Assembly (NCBI GenBank): GCA_023512345.1
Contig: JAILZT010000001.1
Location: 478,084 to 542,083, forward strand
Reading direction: 5' to 3'
Length of the DNA: 64,000 nucleotides
Source of the DNA: Paenibacillus sp.
Lineage (GTDB): Bacteria; Bacillota; Bacilli; Paenibacillales; Paenibacillaceae
Shown here: positions 9,361-18,714 of the stretch, one piece after another
How the letters are laid out: every line of letters begins with the position of its first letter
How positions within the stretch are numbered: the first letter of the stretch is position 1
Made by a program: the position numbers and the translations under genes
The notes under the pieces: generated by a model
The model's input: the letters and a program-made list of their open reading frames with translations, nothing else
The model's database searches: none
Told to the model about the DNA's origin: nothing

Positions 9361-9453
9361 AGTTCATCACACTTCTTTCTCAGCTGTTGATAGAAAGGCA
9401 CCAGAGAGCTCTGGCGCCTTCTCTAAACTGTTACCTTTAGTTAAAAAAATTAC

Positions 9454-11130
9454 TTACTTTGCTACTTCCGCTACCTCAGCCAAAATTTCATCGCCGCCTT
9501 GATTCTTCCAGTCCACTACAAATTTATCGAATGAATCAAGTGGTGCTGCTCCCATAATGATCTTAAGGAAGGTTTCCTTCTCCATCTTATCGAGCGTCGC
9601 CCATTTACTCTCCATAGTCTTCGTCTGTGAATAGGTCAAACTATAGGTTTTCTTGTAGGGCTCCATAAGTGGAGCTATGCCGACCAATGTGGAGTACATT
9701 CGTTTCCAGGCACCAAGATCCGCATTGGGGTCCCAATATTGGATATCCACCTTATCATAGGGTTCAAGTTTAACTTTTTTAATGTTCTCAGCGTCTGATT
9801 TGAGCAATTTATAGCCCGGAAGATCCAGCTCTTCTGCGGTCTTGGTACCCGCCAATACTTCCTTCATCATGTTGTAGGTAACATACATTTCATCCATTGG
9901 AGCAAAGACAATCCGCAGCGGATAGTTACCAATCCCTACATTCACATCAAAGGTGGACTCATCTCTCAGCAAGAGATTTTCCATTTTAATAGCTGCTTCA
10001 GGATACTTGTAGCCCTTACGGACAACTAAATATTGATTAGACGGCGTGCCCATATGCGGTGTGAATTCTCCGTTACTGTCCAGCAAGGTATATGCCTGCC
10101 AGTTGGCCTCAGGGTTATTCTTGATCGCATCTGCCAATGGGCCATATCCACCAGCCCACCAGAGACCAAAGTAAATACCGGAGGTTCCATTCTTGATTAA
10201 CTCCTGTGCATCCTTACGAATACTAATCTCTTGATCAATTAATCCCTTGGCGTACAAATCTCTCAGCTTGGCTAGAGCTTCCTTGGTTTCCGGCTCAATG
10301 GAGCCATAAGTTGGCTTGCCATCTGCCCCCTTTAACCAAAAGCCTGGATAAGAATGATAGACACCAAAGATCGGATCGAACCCGTAGTTATTGTTATTTG
10401 GATTAATAAAATCTGCATTCAGCAGACCGCCCGATTGAGGACCAGTGATACCGATGGTATCATTCTTGCCGTTTCCATCCGGGTCTTGTTCAACAAAAGC
10501 TTTAGCAACCTTTTCCAAATCCTCAACATTTCTTGGAACCTCAAGCTTCAGCTTATCTAACCAATCCTTGCGGATCCACATGATATGCTGCATATCAGAT
10601 TCGGCAGTTACGTTAGGCAGGGCCAGCATCTTTCCGTCAAAGGTAACGGCTTTCATGGCAAGACCTTCCGTTGTCTCAATAATCCCTTTCAAGGTAGGTG
10701 AAGCATATTGATTATAAGCTTCAGTCAGATCAGCAAGCTGGTTGCTCTTCACCATCTGTCTGAGCTGTGTATCGGTAACAACTAGGGCATCTGGCAAATC
10801 ATTACTGGCAATGGAGAGGTTAACCTTCTGCTGATAGTCCTTCCCTACGCCCGCTTGCCATATAATTTTGGTCTCAATGTTTAATTTTTCTTTGACATAT
10901 CGGGTATAGGTATTGTTCTCAGGTGTATCTCCAGAGGGCAAGCTTTTATCAGCAGAGTCGACTTCCTTACCGATATTAATCGTGATAGGCTGGCTATACT
11001 TTCCGAACGGGTCGTTTGGATCTTGAGTAGCATCTTCTTTACCGGAATTGTTGTTGCCGTTCCCACAAGCTGACAGGATTAGCATTGCAGCAGCCATTGT
11101 TAAGCCGATGACTTTTCTCGTGTTCTTCAT
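9454..11130 (-). CDS. Extracellular solute-binding lipoprotein (LplA type)
   Basis: A 558-residue binding protein with a lipoprotein signal: basic MKNTRK, hydrophobic stretch, and lipobox LSAC with the lipidated cysteine near residue 22, followed by an Asn/Ser-rich linker. The large size and the segments PDALVVTDTQLRQMV and GIYFGLWWAGGYGPL fit the long LplA-like family that feeds LplB/LplC permeases. It acts on the outer membrane face capturing a sugar ligand. It is the first transporter gene after the regulator pair and has a cre-like site upstream. Confidence 0.88.
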   Translation of the reverse strand: MKNTRKVIGLTMAAAMLILSACGNGNNNSGKEDATQDPNDPFGKYSQPITINIGKEVDSADKSLPSGDTPENNTYTRYVKEKLNIETKIIWQAGVGKDYQQKVNLSIASNDLPDALVVTDTQLRQMVKSNQLADLTEAYNQYASPTLKGIIETTEGLAMKAVTFDGKMLALPNVTAESDMQHIMWIRKDWLDKLKLEVPRNVEDLEKVAKAFVEQDPDGNGKNDTIGITGPQSGGLLNADFINPNNNNYGFDPIFGVYHSYPGFWLKGADGKPTYGSIEPETKEALAKLRDLYAKGLIDQEISIRKDAQELIKNGTSGIYFGLWWAGGYGPLADAIKNNPEANWQAYTLLDSNGEFTPHMGTPSNQYLVVRKGYKYPEAAIKMENLLLRDESTFDVNVGIGNYPLRIVFAPMDEMYVTYNMMKEVLAGTKTAEELDLPGYKLLKSDAENIKKVKLEPYDKVDIQYWDPNADLGAWKRMYSTLVGIAPLMEPYKKTYSLTYSQTKTMESKWATLDKMEKETFLKIIMGAAPLDSFDKFVVDWKNQGGDEILAEVAEVAK

Positions 11131-11214
11131 ATCGCCCCTTCTTTCATCCCTATAATTGACCTGCTGTATTTACTTGCCACTTAAAATTAACATAGAATTC
11201 GGCTTTCCTAAGAT

Positions 11215-11228
11215 GGAAAGCGGTTACA
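11215..11228. promoter_or_regulatory. Candidate cre (CcpA) site
   Basis: On the minus strand TGTAACCGCTTTCC, matching the catabolite-responsive consensus TGWAANCGNTNWCA at 13 of 14 positions. It lies 85-98 bases upstream of the solute-binding protein start, where CcpA repression of a sugar importer would be expected. Confidence 0.5.
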
Positions 11229-11302
11229 TGAATGGGTAGGGATATGACGGATGTTTCCCGAAAGGTTAGGGCATACACTTCGGAAATCCATCATCCCTCT
11301 AC

Positions 11303-12739
11303 CTAATTAGCAGGCATATCTCTACCCTGCTGAACTCTTACACGATACTCACTCGGAAGCATTCCTGTCTGCTCTCGGAAGGTACGGCTGAAATACTTAT
11401 CATCTTCGTATCCAACATTATCAGCGATCCATAGAATGGTTTTATTCGTACACAACAGAAAGTGCTTAGCCTTCTCTATGCGAGACTGACGTAAATACTG
11501 ATTGAAATTCTCGCCGACAATCTCCTTGAAGCATTGGCTGAAATAGCTTCTGCTCATATTGACCCTTTTTGCTATATCTGTAGCTGTTATCTGTTGATCA
11601 AGCTCATCATTCAATATAACAACTGCCTTCATAATGCATTTCATAACCTCCGGTGAAAAATCAGCCTTACCAAGCGCCTGGCGAATCTGATTACGCGTCT
11701 GTGTAAGCCAAGTTTCTACTTCATACCAGGAATCCAATGTATCAGGAAGCTGAACGGCTACTGGACTGATTTTAATAAACAGTTGATTCCAACGGTCTAC
11801 CAGCACATACAAAAACCCGATAAGCTTGGCTTGTGACATCCGGTGAAACCTCAATCCCTCTAAATACTTCTGATATAAGGCATCTTGATAAATCCATTCC
11901 AAAGAGTGCCAATGAGACTTAAGGATGCTTAACCCATCTTCAGTGAGTTCCTGTCCAGCTTCATTTGCCGTCTTCATCGACTTTTCAATGATTTTCAACT
12001 CCAGATTATAATCGTAAAAGAACTCAGTCTCCTTATACTCACGGATCCACTCATGAACCTCTTGTTTGGTTACAGCAGCAATCCCACTCAGCTTGATCAT
12101 TACCCACTCTGAACTTGCCTCTATCTCTTTCCGAAGATGTTCATATAAATGCTCACCCTCAGAGCTGACCGGTGGGATACACAAGAAAAGATTATGTCCG
12201 AGTTCCACAAGATTCCCACTATAGACAGATACCCAGTTCCTTAACACGTTGCCGCCAGATACACGATTCATAGAAATCAGGACATACCCCTCATCAACCG
12301 TAAATAACCCATCCTCATGGATATCATGAATATGCTTACCCTCATGGTTTGACGGATCCTTTTCGACAATACGGGTATAAATCCGCCCCAGTACCTCCTC
12401 GAAGCGTTCCTTCTCCAACTGGACCTTCGCTATATAATCAATGGCCCCAAGCCTCATAGCTTCTTGTATATATTCAAAATCCTGATGGAGCGTCAGGACA
12501 GCAATATGCACATGGGGATACTTTTTTCGGACGATTCGCATGAGCTCAATACCAGACATAACAGGCATAGATAAATCCGTAAGCATGAGATCAACATCAT
12601 TCTCGGCTAGAAACTCCAATGCTTTCTCCCCATTGCTTGCTTCACCAACCACCTGCATTTGGAAGTCATTCCAGGGCATCGCTGAGATCAGCCCTTTGCG
12701 AACCAGCTTATCATCGTCAACAACAATCACTTTAATCAT
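11303..12739 (-). CDS. YesN-type response regulator with AraC output domain
   Basis: About 478 residues. A receiver domain occupies the N-terminus (acidic pocket VVDDD at 8-10, phosphoacceptor Asp55 in MLTDLSMP, lysine in AKVQLEKERF), then a long middle region, and a C-terminal AraC double HTH (ITATDIAKRVNMSRSYFSQC and NVGYEDDKYFSRTFREQTGM). Start ATG 12739 is set by GGAGGTGG upstream; it overlaps the end of the kinase gene by 8 bp, implying coupled translation. It probably activates the adjacent sugar importer when its kinase senses the substrate. Confidence 0.9.
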   Translation of the reverse strand: MIKVIVVDDDKLVRKGLISAMPWNDFQMQVVGEASNGEKALEFLAENDVDLMLTDLSMPVMSGIELMRIVRKKYPHVHIAVLTLHQDFEYIQEAMRLGAIDYIAKVQLEKERFEEVLGRIYTRIVEKDPSNHEGKHIHDIHEDGLFTVDEGYVLISMNRVSGGNVLRNWVSVYSGNLVELGHNLFLCIPPVSSEGEHLYEHLRKEIEASSEWVMIKLSGIAAVTKQEVHEWIREYKETEFFYDYNLELKIIEKSMKTANEAGQELTEDGLSILKSHWHSLEWIYQDALYQKYLEGLRFHRMSQAKLIGFLYVLVDRWNQLFIKISPVAVQLPDTLDSWYEVETWLTQTRNQIRQALGKADFSPEVMKCIMKAVVILNDELDQQITATDIAKRVNMSRSYFSQCFKEIVGENFNQYLRQSRIEKAKHFLLCTNKTILWIADNVGYEDDKYFSRTFREQTGMLPSEYRVRVQQGRDMPAN

Positions 12740-14480
12740 GTTGAATCCCACCTCCAAGGGGTAAGCTTAGTTGGATCATTGTTCCTTTACCCATTACACT
12801 GGTTACTCTGAGCTCTGCTTGACCGGCGTAGTAGATCTCAATCATACGCTTTACATAGTTCATACCAATTCCCATGCCCACCTTACGATTCTCGGCTTCT
12901 TCAGAGTGCAGCACCTTCTGTATCTGCTCCTCCGACATTCCCGCACCATTATCACGAATGAAGATTTCAATTTTATGTGTGAGCCGCACCTCGACCTCAA
13001 TATATCCGTCATCATTTAATCCGTGGTAAAGTGAATTTTCAACAAGCGGCTGCAAAATAAATCGTGGAATAGGAATTTTCAGCACCTCTTCATCCACATG
13101 AATATGCACATCAAACTTGAAGTCGTAGCGGATCTGCTGCAAGATCAAATACTGTTTTACAGCTTCAATTTCTTCTTGAATGGTAGAGGATTGGCCCAGC
13201 TTGCCTAGATTGTAATGCAGCAGTTTGTTAAGAGAAGATACGAGTTTATCGATCTCATCTTGTCCATTCATCAGAGCTAACCAGTGAACGGTGTCGAGCG
13301 TATTCATCAGGAAATGAGGATTGATCTGATATAGCAATTTCTCCACTTCGAGATCGGCTCTGCGCTTCTCTTTGGTCTCCACCTCCGCAAACAATTCCCA
13401 GATTTGTATCTTCATTTGTTGAAATTGATATAAAAGAAAATCAAATTCCGGTATTTTCGTCTGCACAACTTTCGTCTGAACTTTGTTCTGTGCCATGAGT
13501 TGAATCTCTTTATTAAAGCCGGTTAGAGGCCGGTAGACCATCTTCCATAGTAACCAAGCCAGGAATAGAACCATCCCAAAGAACAGCAACGAAAACAGAG
13601 CGATCTGGACAATCCACCGATTAATCTCTTTGTTATAATCTGACTTTGGGGTAAGAGAGATGATGCTCCAGCCTTGATTACTCACTTCTCTGAACCAATA
13701 GTATCCATTTTCGGTTCCTGACATTTGCTCCTTATTAAAATGAGGAAAGATCGTGTCCATTTTAAAATCAGCATTAACATCACTATAGGCAATCCTCCCA
13801 TTGTTATCTAAAAAAACGTGAGAGGTTGCGCCTCCGATTGCATCATTATGCAAAATGCTTTGGGTTAGCTGAAATCCTGTTTCAATATAAACATAAACAT
13901 CCTCAAGATTAGGCAAGTCAACCTTCCGCATAGCAGATAACACATACTGATTGTCAAAACGGTTATTACTAACATGAGGCCCATAATAGGAAATCTTGCT
14001 ATATTCGGCTAACAGCGGCAGCTCCTCCGGAGAGAAACTGTCCTTCACACCAGAATTCTCAAGCTCATAACTATGGTCATTTTGAAAATAATAGAGGGTA
14101 AGTCCAATGCTGGGGTTCGTAAACGTGATTAGGCCTAATTCTTCCTTGAGATCACTAATAATTTTGGATCGATCGAAGGGCTCCTTCGTGGATAAAAATT
14201 CGTCGAGCCTATTTCCAATAATGCCTCCAAAGGCAAGCTGCTGCGACACATGATTTAAATTGTTGATCGAGTTCTCAAGAGAAAGCTCGACTTGTCTTAG
14301 ATTATTCTGAATACCCGTTTGGATCTTATTGGTTAGTATAGAGTAAATAGTAGAATACGATATCAAAATTATGCCTATAAACGGGATCACAGAACTTAGC
14401 AAGAATATAATAATAATTCTTCTCTTTAATGTCAGATAATCATAGAGATACCGCTTCAATCTAGTCTTATGTTCAGGCAT
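12732..14480 (-). CDS. YesM-type sensor histidine kinase
   Basis: A 582-residue membrane kinase: first transmembrane helix about 22-43, extracellular sensor region about 45-290, second helix about 291-315, a HAMP linker, the His_kinase domain with phosphohistidine in YQINPHFLMNTLDTVHWL, and a HATPase domain (N box QPLVENSLYHGL, G1 RDNGAGMSEEQ, G2 VGMGIGMNYV). It partners the AraC-type regulator that overlaps its 3' end. Such pairs control the neighbouring LplABC-type importers, so the ligand is probably a polysaccharide breakdown product (inference). Confidence 0.92.
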   Translation of the reverse strand: MPEHKTRLKRYLYDYLTLKRRIIIIFLLSSVIPFIGIILISYSTIYSILTNKIQTGIQNNLRQVELSLENSINNLNHVSQQLAFGGIIGNRLDEFLSTKEPFDRSKIISDLKEELGLITFTNPSIGLTLYYFQNDHSYELENSGVKDSFSPEELPLLAEYSKISYYGPHVSNNRFDNQYVLSAMRKVDLPNLEDVYVYIETGFQLTQSILHNDAIGGATSHVFLDNNGRIAYSDVNADFKMDTIFPHFNKEQMSGTENGYYWFREVSNQGWSIISLTPKSDYNKEINRWIVQIALFSLLFFGMVLFLAWLLWKMVYRPLTGFNKEIQLMAQNKVQTKVVQTKIPEFDFLLYQFQQMKIQIWELFAEVETKEKRRADLEVEKLLYQINPHFLMNTLDTVHWLALMNGQDEIDKLVSSLNKLLHYNLGKLGQSSTIQEEIEAVKQYLILQQIRYDFKFDVHIHVDEEVLKIPIPRFILQPLVENSLYHGLNDDGYIEVEVRLTHKIEIFIRDNGAGMSEEQIQKVLHSEEAENRKVGMGIGMNYVKRMIEIYYAGQAELRVTSVMGKGTMIQLSLPLGGGIQHD

Positions 14481-14588
14481 GATGACACATCCTCCATAGA
14501 AACTTAGTAAGAGATTAACATATACTAGATCATCTATGCATCATTTCTTTCCAACAAGAAATCCTCCTCGCTTTTAACATTATAAAAA

Positions 14589-14632
14589 GGGGCTGTCCCA
14601 TAAGCCATGAAATGGCTACTTGGGACGGCCCC
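14589..14632 (-). terminator. Strong hairpin with T tract on the minus strand
   Basis: GGGGCTGTCCCA pairs across to TGGGACGGCCCC with a second inner stem AGCCAT/ATGGCT. On the minus strand it is followed by TTTTTATA. It lies about 400 bp downstream of modB and would stop readthrough toward the kinase gene promoter. Confidence 0.7.
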
Positions 14633-14639
14633 GCCGTTT

Positions 14640-15032
14640 TTGAGTCGGATTTACTTGTACACTTGGTGTGAACGCTCCGCGAACGAACCGTTGCTTCAAT
14701 CGCTATGCTCTCCAGATTTTATTTATTTCCCTTAGCGGTAAAAATCCGGAGACAGCTTATGCTTTGAAAGCTAGTTTTCCTTCGGAAAAATTCGGGCGAA
14801 CGCTACTATGCGGACTACAGATACCCTATTGTCTATAAATTGCTCTATTAGTAAGTTATGCGGACACAGAGGCCGCTATTTATGAATACTGGGCTATTTT
14901 TAGCCGAATTCTTGTAAATAAGGTCCTCTGAGTCCGTATGGATAAGAAATACAGGTAAATGGACTGAATAGCGCCTCCTGAGTCCGTATAGCTTACGACA
15001 CATTCATCTTGAGTAGACATCCGCGTATTTGA
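14640..15032. repeat. Non-coding region with a four-copy 24-bp inverted/direct repeat
   Basis: No convincing gene in this stretch. Between 14807 and 14989 there are four copies of a roughly 24-bp unit, consensus TATrCGGACtCAGAGG then CGCTATT: two on the plus strand (starting 14807 and 14857) and two inverted (ending 14940 and 14990). The inverted copies share the exact core TGAGTCCGTAT. The pairs can fold into long stems. Function unknown; it resembles chromosomal intergenic repeats rather than a mobile element. Confidence 0.6.
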
Positions 15033-15695
15033 TTAAGAATTCCGGTTAACCATCATAAGCATTACCGCAGAAATCACGATAATAGAGCATACCCACATCC
15101 AAGCAAGGAGCATGTTGCCCCCGTCTACGGCTACATAGATAGCCGTTGGGACGGTTTGAGTACGACCTGGAATATTACCGGCTACCATGATCGTAGCCCC
15201 GAATTCTCCTAGACCGCGGGCGAAGCCCAAGACATATCCGGCTGCAAGTGAACGGCTAGCCAACGGAAATGATACGTAACGCAGGACTTGAAACTCGCTG
15301 GCTCCTTGAGCCCGGGCAGCATCCTCCAGATCACGTTCTATGCCTTCAAACCCTGTCTTCACTGTACGGTAAACCAAAGGAAAGGCTACTACAACCGATG
15401 CAATAACTGCGGCTACCCAGGTAAAAAGAATCGTTTGCTCCGTTAATTGCTCATATAGCCTTCCTATCCAGCTTCGCCGACCCAAAATAACCAGAAGTAT
15501 AAAACCGACCACCGTTGGCGGTAGAACCAGCGGAAGCATCAGTACCGTTTCTACAAGGCTTCGACCACGAAATTTACGATTTGCCATTACTTTGGCTGCA
15601 GCAGTTGCAAGTACGAAGACGATAATACTCGTAATCACTGAGATTTTTACTGAAAGCCACACCGGCGATAAAAAATCTGTCCAGTTGATATCCAT
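15033..15695 (-). CDS. modB: Molybdate ABC transporter permease ModB
   Basis: A 220-residue integral membrane permease with five to six helices. The ModB signature is clear: RGLGEFGATIMVAGNI followed by GRTQTVPTAIYVAV, which form the ATPase-docking and gate regions. It lies 32 bp after modA. ATG 15695 is preferred over GTG 15701; no strong SD is visible, so coupling to modA translation is likely. No modC ATPase follows; the next 550 bp are non-coding. The Bacillus yvgL-yvgM pair likewise has no ATPase gene of its own. Confidence 0.88.
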   Translation of the reverse strand: MDINWTDFLSPVWLSVKISVITSIIVFVLATAAAKVMANRKFRGRSLVETVLMLPLVLPPTVVGFILLVILGRRSWIGRLYEQLTEQTILFTWVAAVIASVVVAFPLVYRTVKTGFEGIERDLEDAARAQGASEFQVLRYVSFPLASRSLAAGYVLGFARGLGEFGATIMVAGNIPGRTQTVPTAIYVAVDGGNMLLAWMWVCSIIVISAVMLMMVNRNS

Positions 15696-15727
15696 ATCCA
15701 CTCAACCCGCTTATCTCAATTTATATA

Positions 15728-16522
15728 TTAAGGAAGCAGAAATCCATTGCTTGTGAAAACCTTGCTTGCTTCCTTGGATTGAAGGAAATAGTAAAAGGCC
15801 TTGGATTCGCTCTGATGTCGGGAACCCTTCACAATACCCGCAGGGTATTGAATGGCTCGATGTACATGTGCACTTACAGTATGAGCTATCCTTACCTTGT
15901 TGGAATGAAGAGCATCTGTCTTATAAACAAAGCCAGCATCTACATTACCAGTCTCCACGTACGACATTACCTGCCGAACATCCTTTGCATACACCAATTT
16001 ACTTTGAAGGGGACCCCATACTTTTACGGCTGTCAGCGACTGCTGAGCATATTGCCCCGCAGGAACCGATTCCGGTTGTCCAATGGCCACTCTCTTAAAA
16101 GAACTATCCGTCAATTGAGCCATTGTAGACAGCTTTACCTTAGAATCAGATGGAACCACAATAACTAACTGATTCTTAAGCAGAACTTCGTGAGCCGTGA
16201 TCAGATGCGCATCGACTAACTCGCTCATTTGTATGTCTCCTGCGGAGAAGAAGAGATCTGCCGGTGCTCCTTGCTCAATCTGTTTTTGCAATGTGCCGGA
16301 TGCTCCGTAGTTAAAAATCAGGTCGATGTCGGGATGCAGCTTCTCATACTGTGCAGCGATTTTGTCCAGGCTGTCTTGCAGGCTTACCGCCGCAGAAACA
16401 AGTATCTCCGTTTTCTTGGATGCCGCCTCTACGTTTCCTTCAGATGATGTTGAAGACAAACCTACAGCTAGAACTACAAATAGAACAATTGTAAGTACGC
16501 CTAGTAGGTATCTCTTTAACAT
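15728..16522 (-). CDS. modA: Molybdate-binding protein ModA
   Basis: About 264 residues with an N-terminal hydrophobic signal/anchor (MLKRYLLGVLTIVLFVVLAV) and no lipobox cysteine. The mature part has ModA hallmarks: ILVSAAVSLQDSLDKIA with oxyanion-binding serines, FNYGASGTLQKQIEQGAPAD, and the C-terminal half TGNVDAGFVYKTDA. It binds molybdate or tungstate outside the membrane and delivers it to ModB. ATG 16522 is chosen because GGGAGG lies 7 bases upstream; two further upstream in-frame starts overlap that SD. A palindromic operator candidate lies about 80 bp upstream. Confidence 0.88.
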   Translation of the reverse strand: MLKRYLLGVLTIVLFVVLAVGLSSTSSEGNVEAASKKTEILVSAAVSLQDSLDKIAAQYEKLHPDIDLIFNYGASGTLQKQIEQGAPADLFFSAGDIQMSELVDAHLITAHEVLLKNQLVIVVPSDSKVKLSTMAQLTDSSFKRVAIGQPESVPAGQYAQQSLTAVKVWGPLQSKLVYAKDVRQVMSYVETGNVDAGFVYKTDALHSNKVRIAHTVSAHVHRAIQYPAGIVKGSRHQSESKAFYYFLQSKEASKVFTSNGFLLP

Positions 16523-16600
16523 ATCCATTCCTCCCAAGGATGCTGCTTTCTTTATTTAGGAGTCATTTTAGCATAGAAAAATCGATTATTCTATATGTTT

Positions 16601-16640
16601 CGTTATGTTTGAATATAATTAGATATAATGAAGCATAACG
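16601..16640. promoter_or_regulatory. Candidate molybdate-regulator operator upstream of modA
   Basis: CGTTATG at 16601-16607 and its complement CATAACG at 16634-16640, with two internal ATATAAT copies. The CGTTAT...ATAACG arms recall the ModE operator of enteric bacteria. It lies where the modA promoter should be. Confidence 0.45.
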
Positions 16641-16662
16641 AGTGTGAAAAATTGAATTAAAA

Positions 16663-16696
16663 AAACCTTTCAGCCGGTTACCCGTTTGAAAGGTTT
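16663..16696 (-). terminator. Intrinsic terminator of the dpp-type ABC operon
   Basis: AAACCTTTCA and its complement with a 14-base loop; on the minus strand the stem is followed by a run of T. It lies 10 bp after the last permease gene. Confidence 0.8.
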
Positions 16697-16706
16697 CTGT
16701 CTACAA

Positions 16707-17606
16707 TTAGTTCTTCATTCTCGGATCAAGTATGTCCCGCAGACCATCACCCATAAGGTTGAAGCCTAATACGGTCAACATAATGGAAAGACCCGGGAAC
16801 AGTACTGTCCATGGAGCCTTTTGAATGAACTGGCGGGAGTCTGACAGCATTTTACCCCATTCTGGATCAGGAGGTTGAGCACCGAGTCCAAGGAAACCAA
16901 GTGCCGCCGCTTCGATAATTGCCGTAGCAATACCTAGCGTTCCCTGCACAATAATAGGTGTCACGCTGTTCGGCAGAATGTGACTAATCAGAATACGGCT
17001 GTTCTTCATTCCAATAGCTCTAGCAGCGGTCACATACTCCTCTGACTTCAAGCTGAGCACCTTAGATCGCACAAGACGCCCATAAGTTGGAATATTCACA
17101 ATCGCAATGGCGTATAACGCATTTTGCAAAGACGGACCCAGAATGGCTACTATTGCAATAGCGAGCAGTATGCTAGGAAAAGCCAGCAAAATATCGAATA
17201 TACGTGAGATCAGCATATCTATCCACTTACCATAAAACCCGGCCAGTACCCCAAGAAAGGTTCCTACAACAATCGAACCGATTACGGAGAAGAAGCCAAC
17301 CCATAACGAAATTCGGGCTCCGTAGATAACACGTGTAAACAGGTCTCTCCCAAGGTCGTCCGTACCAAACCAATGGGCTGATGAGGGAGCCTTCAAACGA
17401 TTGACCAGTTCTTGTTCTTTGAAGCCATATGGCGCTATAAACGGTGCCAGCAATGCAATTAGCACAAAAAATATAATAATACAAAGCCCGACCATCGCAG
17501 TCTTATTCTTACGGAATGCTTTCCACGCATCGCGCCAAGGACCGGATACCTTCTCAGCAGGAACGTTCGGGGGAGCAGCATTTACGGTTGTTGTTACCTG
17601 TGTCAT
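16707..17606 (-). CDS. Peptide/nickel-type ABC transporter permease, DppC class
   Basis: About 299 residues, with an N-terminal cytoplasmic tail, then GLCIIIFFVLIALLAPFIAP as first helix and the OppC-type segment HWFGTDDLGRDLFTRVIYGA. The EAA loop reads YVTAARAIGMKNSRILISHI, and the C-terminal helix region ends GLRDILDPRMKN. ATG 17606 is preceded by GAGGGGTG at 5 bases. The gene sits 11 bp after the DppB-type permease gene and is last in the operon. Substrate could be di/oligopeptides or metal chelates; it cannot be told from sequence. Confidence 0.9.
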   Translation of the reverse strand: MTQVTTTVNAAPPNVPAEKVSGPWRDAWKAFRKNKTAMVGLCIIIFFVLIALLAPFIAPYGFKEQELVNRLKAPSSAHWFGTDDLGRDLFTRVIYGARISLWVGFFSVIGSIVVGTFLGVLAGFYGKWIDMLISRIFDILLAFPSILLAIAIVAILGPSLQNALYAIAIVNIPTYGRLVRSKVLSLKSEEYVTAARAIGMKNSRILISHILPNSVTPIIVQGTLGIATAIIEAAALGFLGLGAQPPDPEWGKMLSDSRQFIQKAPWTVLFPGLSIMLTVLGFNLMGDGLRDILDPRMKN

Positions 17607-17617
17607 AGGTTCACCCC

Positions 17618-18622
17618 TCACTTGTAATTGATGCGTGGATCTATAGCGGCATACATCAGATCCACAAGCAAATTAATAAATACAAAGATAAAAGCAATAA
17701 TTAGAATTCCCGTCTGAATTACGGGATAATCACGCGAGCTGATTGCTTCAAATATATACCGTCCCACGCCAGGCCAGGCAAATATCGTCTCTGTCAGTAC
17801 GGCTCCACCGAGCAGCGCGCCCGTTTGTAAGCCGATAACTGTCAGCACGGGAATAAGTGCATTTTTCAGGGCATGCTTGTACACGACAAGAAATTGCGAC
17901 AAACCTTTTGCCTTAGCTGTACGGATGTAATCAGAGTTCATAACCTCCAGCATACTGGAGCGGGTCATTCTTGCAATGATCGCCATTGGAATGGTCCCGA
18001 GAGCTATACTTGGCAATATTAGATGCTTAATAACGGTCCAGAGCTGACTCCAGTTTCCCGCTAACAAGGTATCAATTACATACAGATTAGTGATGCTCTC
18101 TACTGGATTTCGCTGGTCCATTCTCCCTATCGAAGGAAGCCAATGCAGCTTTAAAGAAAAAATAAGCTGTTCCATAAGCCCTAACCAGAATATTGGCATG
18201 GATACGCCTATAAGGGCAATAATCATGGCTACATAATCAAACCATGAATTTTGCCGCCAAGCGCTCAAAATCCCTGCGTTAACCCCTACAAAGGTGGCGA
18301 ATATCATACTTGCAGCCGTAAGCTCCAAGGTAGCCGCTAAGTAAGGTAAAATTTCTTTGACAATTGGTGTTTTGGTACGTATCGAAGTGCCTAGATCACC
18401 CTGTAATAAATCACCCATATAGTTGAAATACTGCTGAAGCCAGGGTTGGTCAAGGCCAAGCTGTTCACGCAGCGCTTGCTTGGATTGCTCCGTCGCCTTT
18501 TGTCCAAGTATCGTTTCCGCTGGGTCCCCAGGGATAGCATGGATGATAGAAAATACGATAATCGTCATCCCTATCAGAACAGGGATCAATACCATGACAC
18601 GTTTTAATAAGTAGGAATTCAA
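17618..18622 (-). CDS. Peptide/nickel-type ABC transporter permease, DppB class
   Basis: A 334-residue permease. The N-terminus NSYLLKRVMVLIPVLIGMTI and the PGDPAETILG segment are typical of DppB/OppB; the EAA loop is YIRTAKAKGLSQFLVVYKHA and the C-terminal part has LLGGAVLTETIFAWPGVG. The start is TTG with SD GGAAGGTGAG. It heterodimerises with the DppC-type permease downstream. A hairpin lies between this gene and the binding-protein gene upstream, which may lower its expression relative to the binding protein. Confidence 0.9.
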   Translation of the reverse strand: MNSYLLKRVMVLIPVLIGMTIIVFSIIHAIPGDPAETILGQKATEQSKQALREQLGLDQPWLQQYFNYMGDLLQGDLGTSIRTKTPIVKEILPYLAATLELTAASMIFATFVGVNAGILSAWRQNSWFDYVAMIIALIGVSMPIFWLGLMEQLIFSLKLHWLPSIGRMDQRNPVESITNLYVIDTLLAGNWSQLWTVIKHLILPSIALGTIPMAIIARMTRSSMLEVMNSDYIRTAKAKGLSQFLVVYKHALKNALIPVLTVIGLQTGALLGGAVLTETIFAWPGVGRYIFEAISSRDYPVIQTGILIIAFIFVFINLLVDLMYAAIDPRINYK

Positions 18623-18659
18623 GTTGGCTCACCTTCCAAAGGTGTATTTGAAAAATAAC

Positions 18660-18684
18660 TTACCGCCGCGGTTCGCGGCGGCAA
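18660..18684 (-). other. Intercistronic hairpin between binding-protein and permease genes
   Basis: A very GC-rich stem (CCGCCGCG/CGCGGCGG, extendable to 11 bp with one G-U pair) with a 3-base loop and no T run. Such stems after binding-protein genes often block 3' decay and partially terminate, giving more binding protein than permease. Confidence 0.6.
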
Positions 18685-18714
18685 GCTGGTTCCTTCTATT
18701 TACTATTTGAATTA

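Noticed and set aside
14481..15032. A missing modC gene downstream of modB
   Set aside because: No Walker A or ABC signature in any frame here; the stretch is repeats and a terminator.
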